A DNA stretch of 64,000 nt from Kluyvera sp046569695 (GCF_046569695.1 NZ_JBKHUI010000013.1:1-64000), one strand, 5' to 3'; counted from the first letter of the stretch, positions 17,278-24,503 are shown. The notes: generated by a model from the sequence alone, not told the origin. Numbers and translations: made by a program.

Positions 17278-17546
17278 CGCCTGCCGCGCGTCGGCGTGTT
17301 CGCCGACCACGAAAACGAACTTTCGCTATCCGGTTTATAAGCCTGCTGTTTTTTCACCTGGCGGGCTTTCTTCGCTTCGGCTTCGCGCTGAACCATCAGC
17401 TTATCGATGTACTCCTTTTTCACGCTATTGGTTTCCGCGTTGGACAGCGGGCGGCCATGCGCAATGCGCGCGCGGTCAAGCAGGGTTTTCAGTTCACGCT
17501 GCTCGCGCTCGGTCATCTCTTTTTGCGTAATGCGGGGGAGTGCCAT
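17274..17546 (-). CDS. yjbD: DUF3811 family protein YjbD
   Basis: A 90-residue, highly charged cytoplasmic protein equal in length to E. coli YjbD (DUF3811). It is largely helical (MTEREQRELKTLLDRARIAHGR) with a lysine/glutamine-rich middle and a conserved FSWSAN-TRGRR tail. Function unknown. The frame is open for a further 31 codons upstream, but these run back to the first bases of the REP cluster that starts at 17602, and MALPRITQKE is the family start. The stop overlaps the rluF stop by four bases on the other strand. Confidence 0.93.
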   Translation of the reverse strand: MALPRITQKEMTEREQRELKTLLDRARIAHGRPLSNAETNSVKKEYIDKLMVQREAEAKKARQVKKQQAYKPDSESSFSWSANTPTRGRR

Positions 17547-17601
17547 AAGGGTTGCCCTCAATCGGATAATTAACCCAGTGTACGGCAAAGGGGCATATCT
17601 T

Positions 17602-17707
17602 TGTAGGCCGGATAAGGCGTTTACGCCGCCATCCGGCAATGTGCGTCATGTTGCCCGATGGCGCTACGCTTATCGGGCCTACAAGCCCGGTCAAGCGAAG
17701 CGCCGCC
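17602..17707. repeat. REP cluster between yjbD and panS
   Basis: Two inverted REP units (17602-17638, 17652-17683) plus an AGCCCGGTCAAGCGAAGCGCCGCC unit (17684-17707) of the second repeat family. It ends 6 bases before the panS stop. Confidence 0.88.
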
Positions 17708-17712
17708 AGATT

Positions 17713-18639
17713 CTATTTTTGCTTTGTCTGCTCGATAGGCTTCCCAGACCAGTACCCCGCCAGCAGCGACCCAGACAGGTTATGCCATACGGAGAACAGC
17801 GCGCCCGGCAGGGCGGCCAGCGGCCCGAAGTAGATTTTCCCCAGCGCTGCGGCAAGCCCGGAGTTCTGCATGCCGACCTCAATCGCCAGCGTGCGGCAGG
17901 TCGACTCATCAAAACCAAACAGACGCCCACCCCAGTAACCGCCGAGCAGGCCGATGGTGTTGTGCAGAATGACCGCGATGATCACCATAAAGCCCACGGA
18001 GGCAATATGCGACGCGGAACCAGCAACCACCGCGCTGATAATCGCCAGAATACAGATCATCGAAAACGCCGGCAGATAAGGCTCAACCGCTTTTACTACG
18101 CGTGGGAACAGGTGGTGGATAACCAGACCCATAGCAATCGGGATCACCACAATCTGCAGAATGCTGAGCAGCATGCCCATCACATCGACCTGAATATGCG
18201 CATCGACGTACAGACGGGTCAGCAGCGGCGTGGCAACTACGCCAACCAGCGTGGAGACGGACGAGATGGTGACCGACAGCGCCACATCGCCCTTCGCCAG
18301 AAAGATCATCACGTTTGACGCCGTCCCGCTGGCGACGCTGCCCACCAACACCATCCCGGCGGACAGCTCCGGCGGCATATGGAAAGCTAGCGCCAGCAGC
18401 CACGCGGCGAGCGGCATCACCAAATAGTGCAGGAAAATTCCCGCCGCAACCGGCGCGGGGCGCGACAGTACGCGTTTAAAATCGTCCACCTTTAGATGCA
18501 CGCCCATGCCGAACATAATCAGCATTAGCAGCGAGGGAACCAGCGGCCCGATAGGCGTGAAGGTGGTGGGGGTGAAGTAGGCAATAACAGAGAGCAGCAG
18601 CGCCCATAACGGGAACAGCCGGGTGATGACGGAGAGCAT
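17713..18639 (-). CDS. panS: Ketopantoate/pantoate/pantothenate transporter PanS
   Basis: A 308-residue integral membrane protein of the bile acid:sodium symporter (BASS) family with about nine or ten hydrophobic segments. Characteristic residues include GMGVHLKVDDFKR after the second segment, GSVASGTASNVM with the Na-binding region, and IEVGMQNSGLAAALG. In Salmonella this family member, in a similar location, was shown to import pantothenate precursors; that assignment is by recall. It is absent from K-12 between yjbD and lysC. Transcribed in the same direction as rtcR upstream, but a terminator lies between them. Confidence 0.85.
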   Translation of the reverse strand: MLSVITRLFPLWALLLSVIAYFTPTTFTPIGPLVPSLLMLIMFGMGVHLKVDDFKRVLSRPAPVAAGIFLHYLVMPLAAWLLALAFHMPPELSAGMVLVGSVASGTASNVMIFLAKGDVALSVTISSVSTLVGVVATPLLTRLYVDAHIQVDVMGMLLSILQIVVIPIAMGLVIHHLFPRVVKAVEPYLPAFSMICILAIISAVVAGSASHIASVGFMVIIAVILHNTIGLLGGYWGGRLFGFDESTCRTLAIEVGMQNSGLAAALGKIYFGPLAALPGALFSVWHNLSGSLLAGYWSGKPIEQTKQK

Positions 18640-18676
18640 GTTGTATTCCTTGCGATATATTGGTGTTGTGTTGTTA

Positions 18677-18702
18677 TAAAAAAGCCGGGTTCGAGCCCGG
18701 CT
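18677..18702 (-). terminator. rtcR terminator
   Basis: A 7-bp stem AGCCGGG/CCCGGCT with a TTCGAG loop and a six-A run on its left side, which is a U tract for minus-strand transcripts. It closes rtcR 49 bases after its stop. Confidence 0.88.
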
Positions 18703-18750
18703 ATAGCTATTGTTTATCGCGTGGTGGAATATTATTCAAACAAATTATGT

Positions 18751-20331
18751 TCATGTTCCGCGATGCAGGCTCTCCCAGCTCAGCCCAAAACGCGCCAGAT
18801 ATTTACGTAATCGGTCGGCATCATTCGGCTTGGTTTTTTTCTGCCGGGAAACGGCAAACAGCTCACGACCCGCTTCTGACAACGATGCGCTACGGCGGCA
18901 TACCTCGAGCACCGTTTCTAGCTGGCGCCGATCAAACAGGTCAATTTCTTCCTCCAGCTCCAGCGACGGCCCCGCTGTCTGCCAGCTCTCCTGTAACAGC
19001 AAGATCTCTTCTTCAACCAACGCTCGCGTGATGCGGCCCTGTTCGGCGAGCGTGGCCATACGCGCGATGGAGGAACTGAGCTCACGAAAGTTGCCACGCC
19101 ATTGTGCCTGGCTTGAACAGGCAAAGGCCAGATAGCGCTCGCGGGCCTCTTTATCGAAGCGAATTTGCGTCTGTTTGAGGCTGGAAAAGCGCTGTAGTTC
19201 GTACTCGATATTGGGGGGGATATCTTCTCGCCGCTGCGCCAGGCCGGGAAGGGCAAAACGCCACATATTGATACGCGCGTAGAGATCTTCTCGGAAACGG
19301 CCCTCTGCTACCCACTGCTGCATATCGCGGTGGGTGCCAGCAATCAACTGGAAATCGCTGTGTACCTCTTTATCCCCGCCAAACGGGAAAAAGGTTTTTT
19401 CTTCAATGGCTTTTAGCAGCATTGCCTGCTCATCGAGACCCAGTTCGGCGATCTCGTCCAGAAACAACACGCCGCCATCGGCTTCGCGCAATAGCCCGGT
19501 GCGTGGCGTTAGCGCCCCGGTAAATGCCCCTTTTACATGGCCAAATAACGTCGACATCGCGTTATCGCCGCGCAGGGTGGCGCAGTTTACCGCCACCAGT
19601 TTTCCGGCAACCAGGTGGCGAGATTGACGCAGCTGGAAAATGCGTTTCGCAAGGAAAGATTTCCCTGCCCCGGTGGGGCCGGTCAGCAGAATCGGATCGC
19701 CAGAACGAAGCGCGACCCGTTCTATACGGTCGATAAGGGTATTGAAGGTTGCATTGCGGGTATCAATACCATCTTTCAGGAAAGAGACGGACTGCGCTTG
19801 CTCACGTTGGAAGCGGCTGGTCAGGGTGGCATAGCGGCTTAAATCCAGATCGATAACCGAACAGACGCCCGCAGCGACGGCCTCATCGGATGAACCTCTT
19901 GGGGCCGGGCTCGATTGCAGCAGGCTAGCCGGGAGATAGCGCGCCTCGGTGAGCAGGAACCAGCAAATCTGCGCGACGTGGGTACCGGTGGTGATATGCA
20001 CCAGGTACTCTTCATTTTCGGTATCAAACGCATAGTGGGTCGCGAAGTCGAGGAGTGCGGCGTATACCTCTTCAAAATCCCATGGGTCGTTAATCGTCAC
20101 CGCATGAGGCCGAACGTGGGTATGGGGCGCAAGCAGGGCCACATCTTCAATCAGTCTTTGCGCCATGCTTTCATCGCGTGGCTGATAGAGCAACTCCAGC
20201 CGGTCGATGGGGAAATCCGCCTGCTGGCAGATACCGACCGTAGGGCGCCATTTTTTGAACCGATTCGCCCGCTTCCCACGCTTATCCAGCACCGTGCCCA
20301 GCACGCCAATGACTACCCGCCGCTTTTTCAT
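18751..20331 (-). CDS. rtcR: RNA-repair operon activator RtcR (CARF + sigma-54 activator)
   Basis: A 526-residue sigma-54-dependent activator. The N-terminal ligand-sensing domain (about 1-180) is the RtcR/CARF type, with VVIGVLGTVLD and the HITTGTHVAQ motif (112-121). The central AAA+ domain has Walker A GPTGAGKS (218-225), the sigma-54 contact motif GAFTGA (268-273) and Walker B GGVLFLDEIAE. A C-terminal helix-turn-helix region follows. In E. coli RtcR drives rtcBA and is thought to respond to RNA ends carrying 2',3'-cyclic phosphate. Here it is divergent from a sigma-54 promoter at 20468-20484 that leads into an RNA leader, a slipin and a nucleotidyltransferase. No rtcBA genes are adjacent. 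Confidence 0.95.
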   Translation of the reverse strand: MKKRRVVIGVLGTVLDKRGKRANRFKKWRPTVGICQQADFPIDRLELLYQPRDESMAQRLIEDVALLAPHTHVRPHAVTINDPWDFEEVYAALLDFATHYAFDTENEEYLVHITTGTHVAQICWFLLTEARYLPASLLQSSPAPRGSSDEAVAAGVCSVIDLDLSRYATLTSRFQREQAQSVSFLKDGIDTRNATFNTLIDRIERVALRSGDPILLTGPTGAGKSFLAKRIFQLRQSRHLVAGKLVAVNCATLRGDNAMSTLFGHVKGAFTGALTPRTGLLREADGGVLFLDEIAELGLDEQAMLLKAIEEKTFFPFGGDKEVHSDFQLIAGTHRDMQQWVAEGRFREDLYARINMWRFALPGLAQRREDIPPNIEYELQRFSSLKQTQIRFDKEARERYLAFACSSQAQWRGNFRELSSSIARMATLAEQGRITRALVEEEILLLQESWQTAGPSLELEEEIDLFDRRQLETVLEVCRRSASLSEAGRELFAVSRQKKTKPNDADRLRKYLARFGLSWESLHRGT

Positions 20332-20393
20332 GGTTTATCCAAAAAGATAAGTTTCGATATTTAAAGATAAGAAAACGAATGGGTCACGGCAAT

Positions 20394-20407
20394 CGCTAAT
20401 ATTGGCG
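20394..20407. promoter_or_regulatory. Candidate RtcR upstream activating site
   Basis: CGCTAATATTGGCG is an inverted repeat of two 7-bp arms with one mismatch, about 60 bp upstream of the -24 element and on the far side of an IHF site. Its position suits an activator site for the divergent operon. No consensus was available to compare. Confidence 0.4.
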
Positions 20408-20427
20408 TTGAAAATAAAATGATTAAT

Positions 20428-20440
20428 AATCAGGTATTTA
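20428..20440 (+). promoter_or_regulatory. IHF site in the RtcR-controlled promoter
   Basis: AATCAGGTATTTA matches WATCARNNNNTTR exactly. It lies between the inverted repeat (20394-20407) and the -24/-12 promoter, the normal place for the DNA bend that brings a sigma-54 activator to polymerase. Confidence 0.65.
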
Positions 20441-20467
20441 AAAATTAATATCGCTATTTTTACTTTC

Positions 20468-20484
20468 TGGCACGCTTCTGGCAA
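20468..20484 (+). promoter_or_regulatory. Sigma-54 promoter of the slipin operon
   Basis: TGGCACGCTTCTGGCAA matches TGGCACG-N4-TTGCA with GG and GC at the invariant positions and one mismatch in the -12 element. Transcription should begin near 20494. The divergent neighbour is a sigma-54 activator gene, which supports the assignment. Confidence 0.88.
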
Positions 20485-20493
20485 TACCTGATA

Positions 20494-20625
20494 GGTCAAC
20501 AACGCTGAAAGCGCAGGGGGTTAAACCCCGCCGGCACTTCAGGAACGGCAGTGGCTGTATTCCCGACGTGTTCCGTCAGCCGAAGACACACCATGGGTTC
20601 GATTCCCAATTTCATTCTCCAGATG
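20494..20625 (+). ncRNA. tRNA-like / Y-RNA-like leader RNA
   Basis: The first ~130 bases of the predicted transcript mimic tRNA parts. There is a perfect T-arm, TGGG-TTCGATT-CCCA (20594-20608). A D-arm-like element GCG...CGC (20511-20531) has GGTTAAA in its loop. TGAAA (20506-20510) can pair with TTTCA (20610-20614) like an acceptor stem, and CCA falls at 20619-20621. In place of an anticodon arm there are about 60 bases with alternative helices (GGAAC/GTTCC at 20542-20546/20570-20574; GGCTG/CAGCC at 20553-20557/20577-20581). Bacterial Y RNAs such as Salmonella YrlA, found in RtcR-controlled operons, have this kind of tRNA-mimic module. Boundaries and folding are inferred by eye. Confidence 0.6.
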
Positions 20626-20655
20626 AAAACTGGTTGTTAATCATAGGTATATAAC

Positions 20656-20735
20656 GAGGTGGGGTGCAGTTTGCCTACCTCAAAACAGGCTGCCGGTAAC
20701 GATGCCGTGCGGCAGGCAAAAGGGAATTCCCCTGC
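20656..20735 (+). ncRNA. Second structured leader segment with competing helices
   Basis: Between the tRNA-like part and the slipin gene the leader can form GAGGT/ACCTC (20656-20660/20677-20681) and CTGCCG/CGGCAG (20690-20695/20710-20715). Alternatively TTTGCCT (20670-20676) can pair with AGGCAAA (20714-20720), which competes with the second hairpin at two bases. It may be a second Y-RNA-like module or a 5' UTR control element. I do not recognise a family. Confidence 0.35.
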
Positions 20736-20780
20736 CGCTTCGCCCCTGCGCCCGCGCCTGACTCAATAAGGAAAAAAAGC

Positions 20781-21908
20781 ATGATGAAGAAAATTACAAT
20801 CCGTAAAGGCCAGCTCGGCCTGGTATCCCGCGAGGGCGATTACGAGCGGGTAATGGAAGCCGGTGAACACCGTTTGCCCTGGTTTAACACGCCAGACGTG
20901 CTGGTGGTGAATACCGATGGTAGTGAAGTCCCGGAGGCGCTGGCGACCTATTTACGACGATTCCAGCCTGAGTGGGTGGCGCAATACTGCCTGGCCGTTG
21001 ATTTAAGCGATGCCGAAGCCGGGGCGCTGTATGTGAACGGCATCTTACAGGAGATATTACCCCCCTCTACGCGTCGGCTCTACTGGCGTGCAGACGAGGC
21101 ACTCGCACTGGTTCGTCTGGATACTCGCCAGGTTCAGGTGCCTGCGGAGATCATGAATGCCGTACTACAACCTCGCCGAAACGGTGCGGTAAAAGGACGC
21201 GAAGCGATATTAACGGTTCAGGTTCCGGCCTGGCATGTTGGTGTCCTCAAAATTGATGGCGAGACACAGCCGCTGCTGCAGCCGGGTCTGACGGCTTACT
21301 GGAAGGTGAACCATCTGATCGAAGCGGAAACCGTCGACACTCGCTTGCAGGCGCTGGAAGTGAGCGGGCAAGAGATCCTGACCAAAGATAAGGTCAACCT
21401 GCGTCTTAATCTGGCGGCGAACTGGCGTTATCACGATGTGCTGCAGGCGTTTGGTCAACTGACTAAACCGGTAGAGCATCTGTACCGTGAATTGCAGTTT
21501 GCGCTGCGTGAAGCGGTAGGGACGCGAACGTTGGATGAGCTGCTGGAAGATAAGCAGGTTATTGACGAGGTGGTGAGCACGCAGGTGCAGAATCGCGTGG
21601 CGCCGTTTGGTATTGAGGTCGCTTCGTTGGGCGTGAAGGATATCGTTCTGCCTGGCGATATGAAAACCATTTTGTCGCAACTGGTTGAAGCCGAAAAATC
21701 GGCGCAGGCCAACGTGATTCGTCGACGTGAAGAAACCGCAGCCACTCGCTCGTTGCTGAACACGGCGAAGGTGATGGAAAACAACCCGGTGGCGCTGCGT
21801 TTAAAAGAGCTGGAAACCCTCGAAAGAGTGGCGGAGCGTATTGATAAAATCTCGGTATTCGGTGGTCTGGACCAGGTTCTGCACGGCCTTGTGAACATAA
21901 AAGGATAA
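20781..21908 (+). CDS. Slipin/SPFH (band 7) protein, soluble type
   Basis: A 375-residue stomatin/prohibitin-like protein. The SPFH domain covers about residues 145-300 (QVPAWHVGVLKIDGETQPLLQPG, EILTKDKVNLRLNLAANWRY, REAVGTRTLDELLEDK) with a C-terminal coiled coil (about 300-350). Residues 5-45 (IRKGQLGLVSREGDYERVMEAGEHRLPWF) look like a second copy of the SPFH N-terminal strand module. No transmembrane segment is evident, unlike ordinary slipins. It is first gene after the RtcR-dependent promoter, with AAGGA before the first of two adjacent ATGs. SPFH proteins form ring or cage oligomers; a scaffold role in RNA repair is inference. The stop overlaps the next start by one base. Confidence 0.88.
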   Translation: MMKKITIRKGQLGLVSREGDYERVMEAGEHRLPWFNTPDVLVVNTDGSEVPEALATYLRRFQPEWVAQYCLAVDLSDAEAGALYVNGILQEILPPSTRRLYWRADEALALVRLDTRQVQVPAEIMNAVLQPRRNGAVKGREAILTVQVPAWHVGVLKIDGETQPLLQPGLTAYWKVNHLIEAETVDTRLQALEVSGQEILTKDKVNLRLNLAANWRYHDVLQAFGQLTKPVEHLYRELQFALREAVGTRTLDELLEDKQVIDEVVSTQVQNRVAPFGIEVASLGVKDIVLPGDMKTILSQLVEAEKSAQANVIRRREETAATRSLLNTAKVMENNPVALRLKELETLERVAERIDKISVFGGLDQVLHGLVNIKG

Positions 21909-22702
21909 TGACAATGATGCGAGAAAATGGCGTCGATACGGCTATGCGCGAGCGGGTGTTGATGCAGCTAAAAATGGTGGAGCAGCGCTACAACGTGAGG
22001 GTGCTTTATGCCTGTGAATCCGGCAGCCGCGGCTGGGGATTCGCTTCACCCGACAGCGACTATGATGTGCGATTTTTGTACGTCCACCCACCGGAATGGT
22101 ACCTGCGGGTTGAAGCCCCGCGGGATGTTATTGAGCTGCCTATCGATGATGAGCTGGACGTCTGCGGCTGGGAGTGGCGTAAAGCACTGGGTTTACTGAA
22201 AGGCGCTAACCCGACGCTTATCGAGTGGCTGGATTCACCGGTGGTCTATCAGCAGGATGAGGCCACGGTCTCGGCGCTAAAAGCGCTGGTGCCAAAATGG
22301 TTTTCTCCGCTGCGCGCCCGCTGGCACTACTATTCGATGGCGCGGAAAAACTTCCGTGGCTATCTGCAGGGGGAAGAGGTCAGACTAAAAAAATACTTCT
22401 ATGTTCTGCGTCCGCTGCTGGCCGTGCGTTGGGTTGAGGCGGGGAAAGGTGTACCGCCTATGCGCTTTGCGGAGTTGCTGGCAGGAAGTGAGCTGGATGC
22501 GCCGCTGCGCCAGGAGATAGATGAACTGCTTGAGCGTAAACAGCGGGCCGGTGAGGCGATGTATGGCCTGCGTCGCCCCCTGCTGCATGCGTTTATCCAT
22601 GCTGAACTGGCGCGAGGGGAAACGCCGCCTGCGCTGCCCGATAGCCGTGAAGGTGACGTCAGGGAGTTAGATCAATTGCTGATGTCGACGGTGATGCGAT
22701 GA
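21908..22702 (+). CDS. Polymerase beta-fold nucleotidyltransferase (YcgL/RlaP type)
   Basis: A 264-residue nucleotidyltransferase of the family I recall as COG3541/PF10127, predicted by comparative genomics to act in RNA repair. The active site is complete: GS at 39-40 in CESGSRGWGF, D51 and D53 in SDYDVRF, and a third acidic residue D84 in ELDVCGWEW. The C-terminal helical part has the family segment LKKYFYVLRPLLAVRWVEAGKG. The start overlaps the slipin stop (TAATG), indicating translational coupling; ATGs at 21914 and 21917 are better spaced from AGGA and are alternatives. Likely activity is addition of nucleotides to RNA ends, but this is inference. A terminator follows at 22756. Confidence 0.87.
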   Translation: MTMMRENGVDTAMRERVLMQLKMVEQRYNVRVLYACESGSRGWGFASPDSDYDVRFLYVHPPEWYLRVEAPRDVIELPIDDELDVCGWEWRKALGLLKGANPTLIEWLDSPVVYQQDEATVSALKALVPKWFSPLRARWHYYSMARKNFRGYLQGEEVRLKKYFYVLRPLLAVRWVEAGKGVPPMRFAELLAGSELDAPLRQEIDELLERKQRAGEAMYGLRRPLLHAFIHAELARGETPPALPDSREGDVRELDQLLMSTVMR

Positions 22703-22755
22703 GGGGGAGATGGCCCGATGGCGGAAGGCTATCGGGCGGGGATCAACAACGGTAG

Positions 22756-22787
22756 GCCGGATAGGTATTTTACTATCCGGCTTTTTT
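22756..22787 (+). terminator. Terminator of the slipin operon
   Basis: An 8-bp stem GCCGGATA/TATCCGGC (22756-22763 with 22774-22781) followed by six T. A second hairpin, GCCCGAT/ATCGGGC (22713-22719 with 22731-22737), precedes it. The stem resembles a REP arm that has acquired a T tract. Confidence 0.9.
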
Positions 22788-22788
22788 G

Positions 22789-24138
22789 TCACTCAAACAG
22801 GTTATGGTGAAGTTTCTGCACCACCTGCTCAGCTTCTGCGCCCGGCACCAGGAAGCACAGGTTATAGCTGGATGCGCCATAGCAAATCATGCGGATGTTG
22901 AACGGCTCAAGCACGCCAAACACCTCTTTGCCCACGCCGCAGGCTTTCGACAGGTTGTTACCAATCAACGCCACCAGCGCCAGGTTCTCTTCCACTTCGA
23001 CGCGGCACAGTGCCGACAGCTCCATCAGCAGCGACTGCGTCAGCAGGGTATCGCCGGTAGAGGTTGAACCGGTGGTATCCAGCGTCAGTGCAACGCTGAC
23101 TTCAGAGGTAGTGATCAGATCTACGGAGATGCTGTGGCGCGCCAGAATGCCGAACACTTCCGCCAGGAAGCCGCGGGAGTGCAGCATGTTCAGGCTGTGC
23201 AGGGTCAGCAGGGTCTGCTTGCGGCGCAGCGCCAGCGCACGGAACAGCGGTGGGTTAGCGGTTTTATTGCAGACCATGGTGCCGCCCGCTTTCGGATCTT
23301 TACTGGAGCCGACGAACACAGGAATATCGCTGCGAACGGCGGGCAGCAGGGTCGCCGGGTGCAGCACTTTCGCGCCAAAGGTCGCCAGTTCAGCGGCCTC
23401 TTCAAAGGCGATTTCATCAATACGTTTTGCCGCTGGCACTACGCGCGGGTCGGTGGTGTAGATGCCCGGCACGTCAGTCCAGATATCGACACGGGTCGCA
23501 TGCAGCGCTTCGCCCAACAGCGCGGCGGTGTAGTCGCTACCGCCACGGCCAAGCGTGGTGGTGCGGCCTTTGCTTTCGCTGCCGATAAAGCCCTGGGTGA
23601 TCACCAGACCTTCGTCGAGGCGCGGAGCCAGCTGCTGGGTGGCCAGTTCGGCCAGCGCGGCAACGTCCGGCTCGGCGCGGCCAAAGCGGTCGCTGGTGCG
23701 CATCACTTTACGCACGTCAAACCACTGTGCCTGCACGTTGCGCTCACGCAGAATTTCGACAAACAGCAGGGTGGACATCAGCTCACCATGGCTGACAAGT
23801 TCATCGGTCAGGGCGGTAGAGGTTGCCAGAGAAGCGGCTTCTGCCAGCGTACCCAGATTTTCCAGCAGGCGTTCGATTTCATCGCGGATAACGGCAGGGT
23901 TTGCCAGGCGTTCAAGCACGGCGTACTGAATGGCGCGGATGGCCTCCAGTTTGGCCTGGCGATCGGCTGGCTCCAGCCCTTCGGCCAGGGCAACCAGCAG
24001 GTTGGTGACGCCCGCCGAAGCAGACAGCACAACCACGCGGACGTTGGCGTCGGAGAGCACCACATCGGCGCTACGGTTCATGGCGTCAAAATCGGCCACG
24101 CTGGTGCCACCAAATTTGGCGACGACTAATGCTGTCAT
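22789..24138 (-). CDS. lysC: Lysine-sensitive aspartokinase III
   Basis: Phosphorylates aspartate, the first step towards lysine, threonine, methionine and diaminopimelate. The 449-residue length is that of E. coli LysC. The N-terminal amino-acid kinase domain shows KFGGTSVADF (residues 8-17) and the TTLGRGGSDYTAALL substrate loop (about 200). Two ACT domains after about residue 300 bind lysine (SVDLITTSEVSVALTLD). Expression is governed by a lysine riboswitch in its 5' leader (24258-24446). Monocistronic and convergent with the slipin operon. Confidence 0.98.
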   Translation of the reverse strand: MTALVVAKFGGTSVADFDAMNRSADVVLSDANVRVVVLSASAGVTNLLVALAEGLEPADRQAKLEAIRAIQYAVLERLANPAVIRDEIERLLENLGTLAEAASLATSTALTDELVSHGELMSTLLFVEILRERNVQAQWFDVRKVMRTSDRFGRAEPDVAALAELATQQLAPRLDEGLVITQGFIGSESKGRTTTLGRGGSDYTAALLGEALHATRVDIWTDVPGIYTTDPRVVPAAKRIDEIAFEEAAELATFGAKVLHPATLLPAVRSDIPVFVGSSKDPKAGGTMVCNKTANPPLFRALALRRKQTLLTLHSLNMLHSRGFLAEVFGILARHSISVDLITTSEVSVALTLDTTGSTSTGDTLLTQSLLMELSALCRVEVEENLALVALIGNNLSKACGVGKEVFGVLEPFNIRMICYGASSYNLCFLVPGAEAEQVVQKLHHNLFE

Positions 24139-24257
24139 AATAACCTCGTGTCAGGGGAGGCCAGGTTCAGATAAACCGGACCAAATTATTCAGCCTTGGC
24201 ACAAGGGAAGAGCGAAAGACGGGTGGGCGCAGAGCGATAAACAACTACGATTTCACC

Positions 24258-24446
24258 CAGAAGTGCTCCACCACTTGCGAAACGCCCGACTGCGAACGTT
24301 TCTGGTGACAACCCAGGGGATTCAGCCCCTGCAGCCGATGGTGAACGCAACCTGTTGTTCACGCATCTCGGCGTTGCTCCCCCTCAGGTGTTTTCACAGG
24401 ATTGGTTCCTCCCACACCCTTTACCTGGGCAACGCGCCTCTTCTGG
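24258..24446 (-). ncRNA. Lysine riboswitch (L box) of lysC
   Basis: The minus-strand leader matches the E. coli lysC lysine riboswitch closely. Examples are the blocks CAGGGGCTGAATCCCCTGGG, CGTTCGCAGTCGGGCGTTTCG and GTGGTGGAGCACTTCTGGGT. The aptamer is closed by CCAGAAG/CTTCTGG (P1) at its ends. The remaining 120 bases to lysC form the expression platform. In E. coli lysine binding blocks translation start and exposes RNase E sites. It lies within a 555-base gap that also holds the pgi promoter. Confidence 0.95.
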
Positions 24447-24473
24447 CCTGCGCATGCGCAGGTAGTACGTTTA

Positions 24474-24503
24474 TAAATAAAGGGTTAGCGGGTACCTTGT
24501 CAA
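24474..24503 (-). promoter_or_regulatory. lysC promoter
   Basis: On the minus strand a perfect -35 box TTGACA (24498-24503) is followed after 18 bases by TATTTA (24474-24479). Transcription would start near 24467, just before the riboswitch. Confidence 0.7.

Noticed and set aside
17547..17639. N-terminal extension of YjbD reaching back to the REP cluster
   Set aside because: The extra residues start in repeat DNA and the known 90-residue start MALPRITQKE is in frame. The match between REP reading frames in several ORF extensions is a property of the repeat.
20590..20621. tRNA gene suggested by TGGGTTCGATTCCCA and a nearby CCA
   Set aside because: No anticodon arm or 7-bp acceptor stem can be drawn and the spacing to CCA is one base too long; treated as a tRNA-like domain of a leader RNA.
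21908..22702. Nucleotidyltransferase as the toxin of a toxin-antitoxin pair
   Set aside because: No small HEPN or antitoxin gene adjoins it, and it is coupled to a slipin behind a sigma-54 promoter; the protein is also longer than minimal nucleotidyltransferases.
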